Below, piece after piece: positions 1 to 9,255 of a stretch of DNA of 64,000 nucleotides. A program made the position numbers and the translations under genes. The DNA is from Thermoanaerobacter pseudethanolicus ATCC 33223 (GTDB lineage Bacteria; Bacillota; Thermoanaerobacteria; Thermoanaerobacterales; Thermoanaerobacteraceae). How positions within the stretch are numbered: position 1 is the stretch's first letter; every line of letters starts with the position of its first letter. The stretch covers positions 876,501-940,500 of the forward strand of contig NC_010321.1 in assembly GCF_000019085.1 (NCBI RefSeq), written 5' to 3'. Under the pieces are notes generated by a model. It was given only the letters and a program-made list of their open reading frames with translations, was not told the origin of the DNA and ran no database searches.

Positions 1-1353
1 TGTAAATTGTTTTTTATAAACCTACTTGGAATTTTAATAGTCGCCATATTTTTTTTAGGCTATGTTCCAATGACTAAATTTATTTTTGCTATTTTATTAG
101 GAATTTTAGTAACATTTTTTTTAAGTTATAGATTTATAAAAAATATAGTAGAGCCTATAAAAGAGATAACTGAAATCACAAAGGATATTGCAAAGGGGAT
201 ATACAGTCATAGGCTTGAAAGCGATTCTATTGATGAAATAAAAGAACTTTCTCTTGCAGTAGATTCTATGTCTTATAAATTAAAAGAAACAATAGAGGAA
301 TTAAATGATAGAAACGCAAAATTAGAAGCCATTTTAAAAAGCATAGTAAATGGGGTTATCGCTTTTGATAATAATGAGAAGATATTACTTATAAATGACG
401 CTGCGAGGAAAATTCTAAATATAAAAGAGAAAGATTTAATTGGAAGACATATCTTAGAAATTGTAAGAAATAGTAAATTACATGACTTTTTTGAAGATGT
501 TAAGAAAAATAAAAATTCCCCTTCCAAAAGTTTAGAACTAAATGTTTTCAACAAACACCTCAAAGTGTATACTAGTCCAATTCTTCATCCAATTTCCCAT
601 CAAAATTTAGGTTTTGTGTTAATAATAGATGATATTACAGAAATGAGAAGATTGGAAAAAATAAGAAGCGAATTTGTTGCAAATGTGTCCCATGAGCTGA
701 GAACTCCTTTGACTTCTATTAGAGGCTTTATTGAAACTTTAAGAAATGGTGCTATTGACAATCCGCAGGCAAGAGATAAATTTTTAGATATAATTGATTT
801 TGAGTCTGAAAGACTTACAAGACTTATAAACGATATACTCACTCTTTCTGAAATAGAAAATGTTAAAGAAGGTTATCCTAAAGAAGAAATAGAATTAGAT
901 AATGAGATAGAGGATATATTATATATAATGGACAAGGTCGCGAGAAATAAAAATATAACGTTGAAAAAAGATTTAAATTGTACAGATTTAGTGATAAAAA
1001 CTAATAAAGATAGATTTCATCAAATGATGATTAATTTAATAGATAATGGTATAAAATACACTCCAGAGGGAGGATTTGTAAAGGTATCTACCAGAGAAGA
1101 GGGGGATAAAATAATTGTTACAGTTGAAGACAACGGTATAGGAATTTCGAAAGAAAATATTCCTAGGCTTTTTGAGAGATTTTATCGAGTTGACAAAAGT
1201 CGCTCAAGAAAATTAGGTGGTACAGGATTGGGACTTGCTATAGTTAAACATATTGTGGAATCTATGAAAGGAGAAATTTTTGTAGAAAGTGAAGTAGGGA
1301 GAGGTACAAAATTTATTATAAAATTCAACAAAACTGATTTAACAAAGACTTAA
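1..1353 (+). CDS. phoR: Phosphate-regulon sensor histidine kinase PhoR (5'-truncated by window edge)
   Basis: The frame is open to the window edge, so the N-terminus is missing. Visible in order: a hydrophobic membrane segment, a HAMP linker, a PAS domain (about residues 105-215), a HisKA domain with the phospho-acceptor motif VSHELRTPL, and a HATPase domain with an N-box (NLIDNGIKYTPEGG), DNGIGIS and GGTGLGLAIVKHIVE. Known role: a membrane kinase that phosphorylates the response regulator PhoP when phosphate is scarce. The pst-phoU genes directly downstream support this. phoP presumably lies just upstream of the window. The last codons overlap the pstS-proximal PhoP-box array. Confidence 0.93.
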   Translation, partial: CKLFFINLLGILIVAIFFLGYVPMTKFIFAILLGILVTFFLSYRFIKNIVEPIKEITEITKDIAKGIYSHRLESDSIDEIKELSLAVDSMSYKLKETIEELNDRNAKLEAILKSIVNGVIAFDNNEKILLINDAARKILNIKEKDLIGRHILEIVRNSKLHDFFEDVKKNKNSPSKSLELNVFNKHLKVYTSPILHPISHQNLGFVLIIDDITEMRRLEKIRSEFVANVSHELRTPLTSIRGFIETLRNGAIDNPQARDKFLDIIDFESERLTRLINDILTLSEIENVKEGYPKEEIELDNEIEDILYIMDKVARNKNITLKKDLNCTDLVIKTNKDRFHQMMINLIDNGIKYTPEGGFVKVSTREEGDKIIVTVEDNGIGISKENIPRLFERFYRVDKSRSRKLGGTGLGLAIVKHIVESMKGEIFVESEVGRGTKFIIKFNKTDLTKT

Positions 1354-1377
1354 CAATATCTTAATATTGAATTTACA
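1338..1377 (+). promoter_or_regulatory. PhoP-box array upstream of pstS
   Basis: Four heptamers start at 1338, 1349, 1360 and 1371, an exact 11-bp period: TTTAACA, CTTAACA, CTTAATA, ATTTACA. The PhoP box of Gram-positive bacteria is built of TTAACA-like direct repeats with about 11-bp period. The array overlaps the phoR stop codon, and a TACAAT -10-like element follows at 1387-1392. Confidence 0.75.
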
Positions 1378-1434
1378 ATAGACTGTTACAATGTACTTGT
1401 ACAAAAAAATTTAAGGAATTTTGGAGGTGCTTTA

Positions 1435-2319
1435 ATGTTAAAGAGTCGATTTGCAAAAGTTGTTATTGCAGTACTGTTGATTGCAAGCTTTTTTACTTTT
1501 GCTGCGTGTGGTTCAAAACAACCCCAAAGCAATAATTCTACTACAACCACTGACAATCTTTCAGGTAAGATAACAATTGCTGGTTCTACAGCGTTACAGC
1601 CATTAGCTGAACAAGCTGCCAAAATGTTTATGGAAAAATATCCCAATGTAGTGATAACAGTGCAAGGCGGTGGTAGTGGTACAGGATTGACACAAGTAGT
1701 TCAAGGGGCAATTGATATTGGAAATTCTGATATTTTTGCTGAAGAAAAATTAGATGCCAACACAGCCAAATCTTTAGTAGATCATAAAGTTGCGATTGTA
1801 GGTTTTGCTGTAGTTGTTAATAAAGATGTTACAGTTGATAATTTAACTCAACAACAATTAATAGACATTTTTACAGGGAAAATAACAAATTGGAAAGATG
1901 TTGGCGGGTCAGATGAAAAGATAACAGTTATTTTGAGACCTGCAAGTTCGGGCACAAGAGCAACTTTTAAGAAGATCGTGTTAAAAGGTCAGGAAGAAGC
2001 AGAAGGTCTTGCTTTGACAGAAGATTCTAATGGAGCAGTTAAAAAAGCTGTAGCAGATACAAAAGGTGCAATTAGCTATATCGGTTTGGCATATATTGAT
2101 GATACTGTAAAAGTGCTAAAGTATGATGGCGTAGAGCCAACTGCCCAAAACATAATAGATGGCAAGTATCCTATTTGGTCATACGAGCATATGTACACAA
2201 AAGGAGAACCTACTGGTGCAGTTAAAGCTTTCTTAGATTTCATGATGTCAGATGAAGTACAAAAAGAACTTGTTCCTAAGGTGGGATTTATACCTGTTAG
2301 TGAGATGAAAACAAAATAG
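1435..2319 (+). CDS. pstS: Phosphate ABC transporter substrate-binding lipoprotein PstS
   Basis: 294 residues. An N-terminal signal peptide ends in a lipobox (FTFAACG), so the protein is a lipoprotein on the outer face of the membrane that binds phosphate for the PstCAB permease. The PstS-type core is visible: ITIAGSTALQPLAEQAA, the glycine-rich VQGGGSGTGL, DIGNSDIF, and ILRPASSGTRATF, which contribute phosphate contacts in the family. The RBS (ttggaggtg) sits before the ATG. A PhoP-box array lies upstream, and a hairpin terminator separates pstS from pstC, which has its own PhoP boxes. Confidence 0.95.
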   Translation: MLKSRFAKVVIAVLLIASFFTFAACGSKQPQSNNSTTTTDNLSGKITIAGSTALQPLAEQAAKMFMEKYPNVVITVQGGGSGTGLTQVVQGAIDIGNSDIFAEEKLDANTAKSLVDHKVAIVGFAVVVNKDVTVDNLTQQQLIDIFTGKITNWKDVGGSDEKITVILRPASSGTRATFKKIVLKGQEEAEGLALTEDSNGAVKKAVADTKGAISYIGLAYIDDTVKVLKYDGVEPTAQNIIDGKYPIWSYEHMYTKGEPTGAVKAFLDFMMSDEVQKELVPKVGFIPVSEMKTK

Positions 2320-2328
2320 AAAATAATT

Positions 2329-2364
2329 AAAAAAGGAGCTGACATGAATGCCAGTTCCTTTTTT
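2329..2364 (+). terminator. Rho-independent terminator after pstS
   Basis: The stem pairs AAAAAAGGAGCTG (2329-2341) with CAGTTCCTTTTTT (2352-2364), with one G-U pair and a U-rich 3' arm. It should allow more pstS than pstCAB transcript. Confidence 0.75.
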
Positions 2365-2390
2365 AATATATATATAGATATAGATATCGA

Positions 2391-2430
2391 TTTAACATAG
2401 ATTTAACACATATTTAACATAAATTTAATG
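2391..2430 (+). promoter_or_regulatory. PhoP-box array upstream of pstC
   Basis: TTTAACA at 2391, 2402 and 2413 and TTTAATG at 2424 give four near-identical heptamers at an exact 11-bp period. A TATAAA -10-like element follows at 2454-2459. This is a better match to the PhoP consensus than the array in front of pstS, and it makes pstCAB-phoU an independently PhoP-controlled unit. Confidence 0.82.
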
Positions 2431-2515
2431 AATTTTTTTTTTAGAGTTGATACTATAAAAGAAGTGCCATTATTGTCATTATAATTTCTTATAATTCATA
2501 AATGGGGGAAAGCAC

Positions 2516-3415
2516 ATGACAGTTGATAAAAATTATGAAAGAAAGCGGAAATTGGTTAATTCGTTTGGAAAGGCTATCGTTTTCATATCTGCTTTGCTAT
2601 TAATAATTATCACTGTTTCTCTCTTTTTATTTGTAGCATCTAAAGGTCTTTCCACTTTTATAAAAGATGGCATCTCTATAAAAGAATTTTTGTTTTCTAC
2701 TACCTGGAAGCCTGATAGAGAGGTACCTGCGGTAGGGGCATTACAATTTATATTAGGTTCTATATATGTGTCTGTTTTTGCTATTATGATAAGCGCACCT
2801 ATTGGAGTTTCCTCTGCAATTTTTATGGTAGAAATTGCTAAAAAATTAGGTCAAAAGATTTTACAACCAGCTATTGAAATATTCGTAGGCATTCCTTCTG
2901 TAGTGTACGGTTGGGTTGGTCTTACAGTATTAGTTCCTTTTATAAGTAAACATTTTGGAGGATTGGGATTTAGTTTGTTGGCAGGTATATTAGTTCTCAC
3001 GATTATGACACTTCCTACAATTACCAGTGTTAGCACTGATGCTATAAAGTCGTTACCTACGGAGATAAGAGAAGCCAGTTATGCTCTCGGTGCGACAAGG
3101 TGGCAAACAATAAGACATGTGATTCTTCCTGCAGCGAAACCGGGAATTTTAACTGCTATTGTATTAGGACTGGCAAGGGCTTTTGGAGAAGCTTTGGCAG
3201 TTCAAATGGTTATAGGAAATCGACCAGTGATTCCTAAATCTTTTTTAGAACCTATGAGTACTATAACTTCTATCATTACAATGGACATGGGAAATACAGT
3301 AATGGGTACTGTGTGGAATGATGCCCTTTGGTCTTTGGCATTACTCCTTCTTATGATATCTTTTACTTTCATCATTGTAATTAAATTGGTTGGCAGGAGG
3401 GGAATGTATAAATGA
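2516..3415 (+). CDS. pstC: Phosphate ABC transporter permease PstC
   Basis: 299 residues with about six membrane segments. The ABC-permease cytoplasmic loop that docks on the ATPase is clear: LPTEIREASYALGATRWQTI followed by LPAAKPGILTAI and GLARAFGEALAVQM. It forms the phosphate channel with PstA. The ATG follows a GGGGGAAAG ribosome-binding site. The stop overlaps the pstA start by four bases (ATGA), indicating translational coupling. Confidence 0.94.
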   Translation: MTVDKNYERKRKLVNSFGKAIVFISALLLIIITVSLFLFVASKGLSTFIKDGISIKEFLFSTTWKPDREVPAVGALQFILGSIYVSVFAIMISAPIGVSSAIFMVEIAKKLGQKILQPAIEIFVGIPSVVYGWVGLTVLVPFISKHFGGLGFSLLAGILVLTIMTLPTITSVSTDAIKSLPTEIREASYALGATRWQTIRHVILPAAKPGILTAIVLGLARAFGEALAVQMVIGNRPVIPKSFLEPMSTITSIITMDMGNTVMGTVWNDALWSLALLLLMISFTFIIVIKLVGRRGMYK

Positions 3416-4299
3416 AATCTAAACTGTATGATAAAATAGCGAATATATATTTTTACGTTGTTGCTGTGTTTTTAATCTTGCTTTTGGTTTCATTAATAAG
3501 TTATATATTGTATCAAGGGAGAACTAAACTGAATATAGATTTTTTAACTTCCCCTCCAAAATTTATGGAAGCAGGAGGAGGCATAGGGCCACAGCTTTTT
3601 AATTCATTACAATTATTAATAATAACTTTGATAATTTCTGTTCCCATAGGCTTAGGTGCAGGAATCTATATGGCAGAGTATGCAAAACCGGGTTTATTAA
3701 CGGAAATTATAAGGTTGTCAGCAGAAACTTTATCTTCAATGCCTTCTATTGTAGTAGGTCTTTTTGGACTTTTAGTGTTTGTAACCATGACTGGATGGGG
3801 TTATTCCCTCGTTGCAGGAGCTCTTACTCTTACGGTGTTAAATCTTCCTGTAATGACAAGAGTAAGTGAAGATTCGATTAGAAGTGTGCCCAATAGTTTA
3901 AGAGAGGCAAGTTACGCTTTAGGTGCTACTAAATGGCAAACAATTGTAAAAGTTGTAGTGCCTGCTGCAATGCCTGGAATTATAACAGGAATAATTTTAA
4001 CTGCTGGAAGAATTTTTGGAGAAGCTGCTGCTTTGTTGTATACTGCAGGCATGAGTAGCCCTGCCTTGAATTTTTCAAACTTAAATCCCTCAAGTCCTAC
4101 TTCGCCTTTAAATATCTTTAGGCCTGCAGAGACTTTGGCTGTTTATATTTGGAAGGTAAATAGTGAGGGGTTAGCACCTGATGCAAGACAGATTGCAGAC
4201 GGTGCTGCAGCAGTTTTATTGCTAATGGTATTGATCTTCAACATTCTTGCTAGATGGTTAGGAAATACATTATATAAAAGAATGACAGGAGAAAAATAA
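3412..4299 (+). CDS. pstA: Phosphate ABC transporter permease PstA
   Basis: 295 residues with about six membrane helices and the EAA-type loop (NSLREASYALGATKWQTI, VPAAMPGIITGII, AGRIFGEAAALL). It is the partner of PstC in the high-affinity phosphate channel. The start overlaps the pstC stop. A short gap with a ribosome-binding site (aggaagggg) leads to pstB. Confidence 0.94.
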   Translation: MKSKLYDKIANIYFYVVAVFLILLLVSLISYILYQGRTKLNIDFLTSPPKFMEAGGGIGPQLFNSLQLLIITLIISVPIGLGAGIYMAEYAKPGLLTEIIRLSAETLSSMPSIVVGLFGLLVFVTMTGWGYSLVAGALTLTVLNLPVMTRVSEDSIRSVPNSLREASYALGATKWQTIVKVVVPAAMPGIITGIILTAGRIFGEAAALLYTAGMSSPALNFSNLNPSSPTSPLNIFRPAETLAVYIWKVNSEGLAPDARQIADGAAAVLLLMVLIFNILARWLGNTLYKRMTGEK

Positions 4300-4340
4300 A
4301 ATGGTATAATATAGCTAATAGGAAGGGGAATGACTGGTAA

Positions 4341-5090
4341 ATGAAAAAAATACAGGTCAAAGATTTAGACTTGTTTTACGGAGATGTCCAAGCCCTCAAA
4401 AAAATAAATTTGGATGTAGAAGCGAATAGCGTTTTGGCACTTATAGGTCCCTCTGGTTGTGGTAAATCTACCTTTATTCGTACTTTGAATAGGATGAACG
4501 ATCTTATTGAGGGAGTTAAAATAAGTGGTACTGTTTTACTTGATGGTCAAGATGTATACAAAGAAGTGGATGTTATTGAACTTAGAAAGAGAGTAGGAAT
4601 GGTTTTTCAAAAACCTAATCCTTTTCCTATGACGGTTTACGACAATGTAGCTTATGGCCCAAGAATTCATGGTATAAAAGACAAAAAAAAGTTAAATGAA
4701 ATTGTTGAAAAAAGTTTGAAAGCTGCAGCTTTATGGGATGAAGTAAAAGATAGGCTCGACAAATCAGCTCTCAGTTTGTCTGGTGGCCAACAGCAAAGGC
4801 TTTGTATTGCTAGGACATTGGCAGTAGAACCAGAGGTAATTTTGATGGACGAGCCTACTTCAGCCTTAGATCCTATTTCTACTATGAAAATTGAGGAATT
4901 AATTAATGAGTTGAAAAATAAATATACAATAATAATAGTAACTCATAATATGCAACAAGCAGGAAGAGTGTCAGATTACACGGCCTTTTTCTTAAATGGT
5001 GAATTAATTGAAAGTGGACCAACAGACAGGGTTTTTTATAATCCTAAAGATAAGAGGACGGAAGACTACATTACTGGAAGATTCGGTTAA
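4341..5090 (+). CDS. pstB: Phosphate ABC transporter ATPase PstB
   Basis: 249 residues, the usual PstB length. It carries Walker [11 protein letters not shown]-loop [10 protein letters not shown] (typical of PstB), signature [16 protein letters not shown], Walker [13 protein letters not shown] and switch histidine VTHNMQQ. It is a cytoplasmic ATPase that powers PstCA and lies in operon order before phoU. Confidence 0.96.
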   Translation: MKKIQVKDLDLFYGDVQALKKINLDVEANSVLALIGPSGCGKSTFIRTLNRMNDLIEGVKISGTVLLDGQDVYKEVDVIELRKRVGMVFQKPNPFPMTVYDNVAYGPRIHGIKDKKKLNEIVEKSLKAAALWDEVKDRLDKSALSLSGGQQQRLCIARTLAVEPEVILMDEPTSALDPISTMKIEELINELKNKYTIIIVTHNMQQAGRVSDYTAFFLNGELIESGPTDRVFYNPKDKRTEDYITGRFG

Positions 5091-5104
5091 AAGGAGGTGA
5101 CACA

Positions 5105-5758
5105 GTGAATCGTACTCATTTTGAAAAAGAATTAGAAGAACTTCATTATGATGTTTTAAAAATGGGTAGCCTTGTAGAAGAGGCCATAGCAAATTCTATT
5201 GCTTCTTTAGTAAACCATGATACAGAATTAGCTCAGAAAGTTATAGATGACGATGACAGAATAGACAAAATAGAAGTAGAAATTGATAATAAGTGTGCAA
5301 AGATTATTGTAACCCAGCAGCCAATTGCAAGAGATTTGAGAATAGTTTTGACGGGTCTTAAAATTGTTACAGATTTAGAAAGAATGGCGGACCATGCAGT
5401 AGATATAGCAAAGACTACGTTGAGGATTGCTCATCAAAATTATATAAAACCTTTAATCGATATTCCAAGAATGGCAGAAATTGTAAGAGAAATGGTTAAA
5501 ATGTCTTTGGATTCCTATGTACGACAAGATTTAGAACTGGCGAGAGCTATTGGCGAAAAAGACGATATAGTAGATGCTCTTTACAAACAGATTTTTAGAG
5601 AACTTTTGACATATATGATGGAAGACCCTAGAAACATTGACCAGGCAACACAATTTTTGTTTGTTGCTCGTTATCTTGAAAGAATTGCTGACCATGCAAC
5701 TAATATATGTGAATGGGTAATTTATCTAGATACCGGTGAACATATAGATTTAAATTGA
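5105..5758 (+). CDS. phoU: Phosphate-signalling regulator PhoU
   Basis: 217 residues, two PhoU repeats. Each carries the conserved E/D-rich metal-binding helix: IVTDLERMADHAVDIA in the first repeat and YLERIADHATNICEW in the second. Known role: links Pst transporter state to PhoR and dampens Pho signalling. The start is GTG behind the strong site aaggaggtgac. It is the last gene of the operon, closed by a 17-bp hairpin terminator. Confidence 0.94.
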   Translation: MNRTHFEKELEELHYDVLKMGSLVEEAIANSIASLVNHDTELAQKVIDDDDRIDKIEVEIDNKCAKIIVTQQPIARDLRIVLTGLKIVTDLERMADHAVDIAKTTLRIAHQNYIKPLIDIPRMAEIVREMVKMSLDSYVRQDLELARAIGEKDDIVDALYKQIFRELLTYMMEDPRNIDQATQFLFVARYLERIADHATNICEWVIYLDTGEHIDLN

Positions 5759-5760
5759 AA

Positions 5761-5809
5761 TGCAAAAAGCGCTCACTCGAAAAAGTGAGCGCTTTTTGCA
5801 TATTTTTTT
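5761..5809 (+). terminator. Strong Rho-independent terminator after phoU
   Basis: A 17-bp perfect stem pairs TGCAAAAAGCGCTCACT (5761-5777) with its complement at 5784-5800. An eight-T run follows after TGCATA. It closes the pst operon. Confidence 0.93.
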
Positions 5810-5859
5810 TGCATTGTGTAAAACATATTTTTAAGAAAAAAAGTTAGGGAGTGATTTTG

Positions 5860-6564
5860 ATGCCATTAAGCTATATTTTGCTTTCTATTACAGGATTGGT
5901 CGTTTTGTTCGGATTTGCCCATAGAGTATTAGATAGGATGAAAATGACAGATACATGGGCTTTTTTGGTGATAATTGGGATGATTATAGGGACATTAATA
6001 CCTAATATTCCTATAACAAAAACTGTGTCTATAAACATAGGTGGAGCTGTTATCCCTATAGCAGTATGTGTGTATCTTTTTTTGAAAGCAGAAAGTACCA
6101 GAGAAAGAGTAAATGCAGTTGTAGTATCAATTGTTGCAGGAATAGCTGTTTTTATTGCAGGGCGAATACTTCCTGCAGAACCTGAAGCCATGATTATTGA
6201 GCCTAAGTATATTTATGGTATTGTTGGAGGTTTAATTGCGTATCTTTTTTCACGTTCGAGAAGAAGTGCTTTTATTGCAGGGGTGATGGGAATAATACTG
6301 GCAAATGTAATGCAGGCAGTCTCAAACTACTTGACAGGGACAAGAGGAGCCGTATCCATAGGAGGAGCTGGATTTTTTGATTCGGTAGTTATATCTATGA
6401 TAATTGCCGTGTTTTTGTCTGAAATAATTGGGGAAACAAGAGAAAAAATACAAGGAGGTACTTCTAAAAAGCATCTTGAACCTAGGGAGGGTATGGCTAG
6501 CAGCTTGATAGATACTAACAAAAAAGAAGAGGGTGATAAAAATGAACAAAAGGAAGATGAATAA
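5860..6564 (+). CDS. Polytopic membrane protein, DUF1614-like
   Basis: About 234 residues with roughly seven hydrophobic segments, including VSINIGGAVIPIAVCVYLFL, and a charged cytoplasmic tail ending in a KKEEGDKNEQKEDE-like stretch. I judge it DUF1614-like from the IGGAVIPI region; its function is unknown. The ATG at 5860 has an AGGGAG site eight bases upstream. An earlier in-frame GTG at 5851 lies inside that site and is rejected. The gene overlaps the SpoIIP-like gene by 23 bases, so the two are probably co-translated and may share a role in sporulation. Confidence 0.7.
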   Translation: MPLSYILLSITGLVVLFGFAHRVLDRMKMTDTWAFLVIIGMIIGTLIPNIPITKTVSINIGGAVIPIAVCVYLFLKAESTRERVNAVVVSIVAGIAVFIAGRILPAEPEAMIIEPKYIYGIVGGLIAYLFSRSRRSAFIAGVMGIILANVMQAVSNYLTGTRGAVSIGGAGFFDSVVISMIIAVFLSEIIGETREKIQGGTSKKHLEPREGMASSLIDTNKKEEGDKNEQKEDE

Positions 6565-7687
6565 AGTTACAATATTAATCTTATTGGTTATTGGATTTTT
6601 ATCTTTTGCTATTAGCAGTTATGCAGAGAAGCAGGCTGAATTACAACCCGATTATTACACAGTGTATGATGCAAAGACAAATAAAGTGCTTTTCAGAACT
6701 GCAATGGAGGTTTATAAGGGGGATAGATATTTATCAGGAGATAATAAATTGTATGAAGTGTTCAAAGTGAATAAAAATGAAAATACAGCTTATGCAAAGT
6801 ATTTGCAAACAGAAAAACTTCCAGATGTGAATATAGAAGAAATTTTACAAGCAATGGCAGTAACAGAAAATACTGGTGAAAAAAGAGTGGCGATATATTC
6901 TACCCACAGTGACGAATCCTATCTTCCTTCAGATGGTGCTGCAAGTATCAATGGACATGGCGGCATATACAAAGTAGATGCTGCCTTACAAAAAGCTTTA
7001 GAGGCAAAAGGAGTCACAGTCAAAGTGGACAGGACTTTGTATCTACCTCATGATGCTATGGCATACAGCCGATCAAGAACTGGAGCGGTCAAACTTTTAA
7101 AGGATTTTAAACCGGACCTACTTTTGGATGTTCATAGAGATGCAGTACCACTCGAAGAATATATACGAAAAATTGCAGGGAAGAATGCTACAGGCGTAAG
7201 AATTGTCTTAGGACGAAACAATCCTAATTTAAAAGCAAATCAGCAATTAGCCTATAGGATAAAAGCTATTGCGGATAAGACATATCCAAACATGATCAAG
7301 GATATATTTTTTGGAAAAGGAGATTTTAATCAAGATTTGACTCCAAACTCTTTATTGTTAGAATTTGGTACCTATTCTCATACAAGAGAAAGAGCAGAAG
7401 TTTCTGCTTCTTTAATAGCAGACGTATTGACTAAAGCACTTTATGGTTCAGATGAGCAAAAACAAGTAGGTACTGTTACAAAAGCTCAAAGACCGCTTCC
7501 TGGACAGAACAAAGCTGCAGGTACCGGAATATGGGTTTTGATTGGAGTTGTCGTAGTGTCAGCAGTAGCTTTCATGTTTTTGAGTACTGGTGGGCGAGAG
7601 ATGTATCACAAGTTTTCTAAAGCTACGCGCAAAGAATTTGCAAGTTATTTGGGTAAGTTTAGGCGGAAAAAAGGAGATGAGCCATGA
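6542..7687 (+). CDS. Stage II sporulation protein P-like (SpoIIP domain)
   Basis: 381 residues. An N-terminal membrane anchor is followed by a SpoIIP-type amidase/endopeptidase region: YSTHSDESYLPSDG, a GGIYKV segment, LLLDVHRDA and LLLEFGTYSHT, with histidine and glutamate residues expected to bind zinc. Known family role: degrades septal peptidoglycan during forespore engulfment. Unusually, a second membrane segment (IWVLIGVVVVSAVAFMFL) and a basic tail follow the catalytic region. The ATG at 6542 fits GAGGG better than the GTG at 6533. Its stop overlaps the next gene's start (ATGAGC). Confidence 0.8.
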   Translation: MNKRKMNKVTILILLVIGFLSFAISSYAEKQAELQPDYYTVYDAKTNKVLFRTAMEVYKGDRYLSGDNKLYEVFKVNKNENTAYAKYLQTEKLPDVNIEEILQAMAVTENTGEKRVAIYSTHSDESYLPSDGAASINGHGGIYKVDAALQKALEAKGVTVKVDRTLYLPHDAMAYSRSRTGAVKLLKDFKPDLLLDVHRDAVPLEEYIRKIAGKNATGVRIVLGRNNPNLKANQQLAYRIKAIADKTYPNMIKDIFFGKGDFNQDLTPNSLLLEFGTYSHTRERAEVSASLIADVLTKALYGSDEQKQVGTVTKAQRPLPGQNKAAGTGIWVLIGVVVVSAVAFMFLSTGGREMYHKFSKATRKEFASYLGKFRRKKGDEP

Positions 7688-8589
7688 GCATAAATCATGA
7701 ATTTTATATCAATATTGTGGTTTGTGGAATTGCTTTGGGGACACTTGCCCGCTTTATATATTTAAGAGTGGACTATAGGCAGTATCCTACTTATCCTCAA
7801 GGTTATATGACTCATTTAACCTTAGGGATAATTTCAGCGGCTTTAGGAGCTTTTTCTGTGCCTGCATTAATTGAAAAACAGTACACTGCTGTCACCTTTT
7901 TAGCTTTGGCAGCACAACAATTTAAAGAAGTAAGAGAAATAGAGAGAGCCAGCTTAGAAAAAATGGAAGCAACAGAATTAGTTCCAAGAGGAGCAGCGTA
8001 TATAGAAAATATAGCTAAAATTTTTGAAGCAAGAAACTATATTGCTATGGCAGTAGCTGCTCTTACTTCTTTGGCAGTTTATCTTTCTAAAAGTGTTATA
8101 ATAGGTACAATTGTGGGAGGATTAGCAATTTATTTGTCTCGTTATGTAATGAAAATCGCTTATATTAGAGATATTGCTGAAGTTCTTCCTTCAAAGATTG
8201 TTTTTAAAGGACCTTTATTGTGCGTTGAGGATGTGGTTTTAGCAGATATAGGTCTAAAAGAAGGAAGAGAAATAATAGAGAAATTTGGAATGGCTGTTAT
8301 AATACGTCCGAAAGGGTTAGATAGTTTAATTTCCATAAATAACTTAGGAATAAGACAGGCTATTCTCCATGAAGCTGCTAATCAATTAGGATTAAAAATG
8401 AATATTGATACTCCTGAATTAGCTCCTCTTACTATGAACAACAATGAAAATGGAGATATTATTGTGGTTATGGTAGCGATGAAGCCTGATATAGATGCAT
8501 TTGTGGAAATTATAAAGAATGTGCCAGCAATTGAAACTGTAAGAAAGTATCCTTCAAAGTCAAGGGGCGCGAGAAAAGCTTTCAATTGA
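7684..8589 (+). CDS. YIEGIA-family membrane protein
   Basis: 301 residues with several hydrophobic segments in the N-terminal half, a central family-type motif (here AAYIENIAKIFEARNYI), and a soluble C-terminal half. I recognise it as the YIEGIA family of spore-forming Firmicutes, which has no firm biochemical role. It overlaps the end of the SpoIIP-like gene by four bases. The next gene encodes the small protein that usually accompanies it. Confidence 0.8.
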   Translation: MSINHEFYINIVVCGIALGTLARFIYLRVDYRQYPTYPQGYMTHLTLGIISAALGAFSVPALIEKQYTAVTFLALAAQQFKEVREIERASLEKMEATELVPRGAAYIENIAKIFEARNYIAMAVAALTSLAVYLSKSVIIGTIVGGLAIYLSRYVMKIAYIRDIAEVLPSKIVFKGPLLCVEDVVLADIGLKEGREIIEKFGMAVIIRPKGLDSLISINNLGIRQAILHEAANQLGLKMNIDTPELAPLTMNNNENGDIIVVMVAMKPDIDAFVEIIKNVPAIETVRKYPSKSRGARKAFN

Positions 8590-8598
8590 GGTGATAGA

Positions 8599-8802
8599 AT
8601 GGAAGTACATGTTACAGGATATATAATAGCAATAGTAGCTTTAAGAAAAGCAAAAGACAATGTCTCAAGTGGTACTGCACCCATCATTTATGTAGAAAAT
8701 GAAGAAGAACAGCAAAAGCTTTCTATGTATTTGAGCAGAATTTTTAAGGCAGCCGTTCACGACCTTGAAAATGGAGTATTTATTTTAGTTAAACAATATT
8801 AG
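8599..8802 (+). CDS. Small partner protein of YIEGIA ('capping complex subunit')
   Basis: 67 residues: an alternating hydrophobic beta start (VTGYIIAIVALRKAKDN), a TAPIIYVENEEE segment and a C-terminal VFILVKQY. Its size and position immediately after the YIEGIA gene match the family annotated as capping complex subunit for YIEGIA. The name is from family annotation; nothing in the sequence proves the complex. Start ATG with gaggtgatag upstream. Confidence 0.72.
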   Translation: MEVHVTGYIIAIVALRKAKDNVSSGTAPIIYVENEEEQQKLSMYLSRIFKAAVHDLENGVFILVKQY

Positions 8803-8811
8803 GTGGTATCT

Positions 8812-9243
8812 ATGAAAGTAGTGTATTATAGCTATTATGGGTGCTATTCTTCTCCTATATGTGCATATCTTCATTTAAATGACAAATCCAAAATTGAAAA
8901 AGAGGAATTTTTTAAAATTCCTTTTTTGTTTCAAGTTGATTATGGACAAATGAGATTTATTGGGAAAGATAATAATCAAAATGAAGTCTTCATAATAGGA
9001 ATGAAAAATTTTAGTGAAAATATCAAGAAAACTTTGTATGATTTGATGGAAGTTTTTAAAATAAAAGAAGATATAATTTTTATAGACACTTCCCACTATG
9101 ATGTAATTTTTTTTAAAGTGCTGATGAATCTAAGAGGTAAGAAAATACTAACACAAACTATAGACAATTTTTTATATAATTACTATTTGATGAGACACAA
9201 GAATATAAAAAGATTTGTAGAGAGATATAAAAAAATACTATGA
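8812..9243 (+). CDS. DUF3189-family protein (first copy)
   Basis: About 143 residues. It starts MKVVYYSYYGCYSSPICAYLHL, the divergent form of the DUF3189 start VYxCYGxAHSS seen in the next gene. It is rich in Phe, Tyr and Lys and less conserved than its neighbour, suggesting a diverged tandem duplicate. The ATG at 8812 follows taggtgg. Function unknown; the family is usually found near sporulation and cell-envelope genes in Clostridia. Confidence 0.68.
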   Translation: MKVVYYSYYGCYSSPICAYLHLNDKSKIEKEEFFKIPFLFQVDYGQMRFIGKDNNQNEVFIIGMKNFSENIKKTLYDLMEVFKIKEDIIFIDTSHYDVIFFKVLMNLRGKKILTQTIDNFLYNYYLMRHKNIKRFVERYKKIL

Positions 9244-9255
9244 GGTGGTAGGTTT

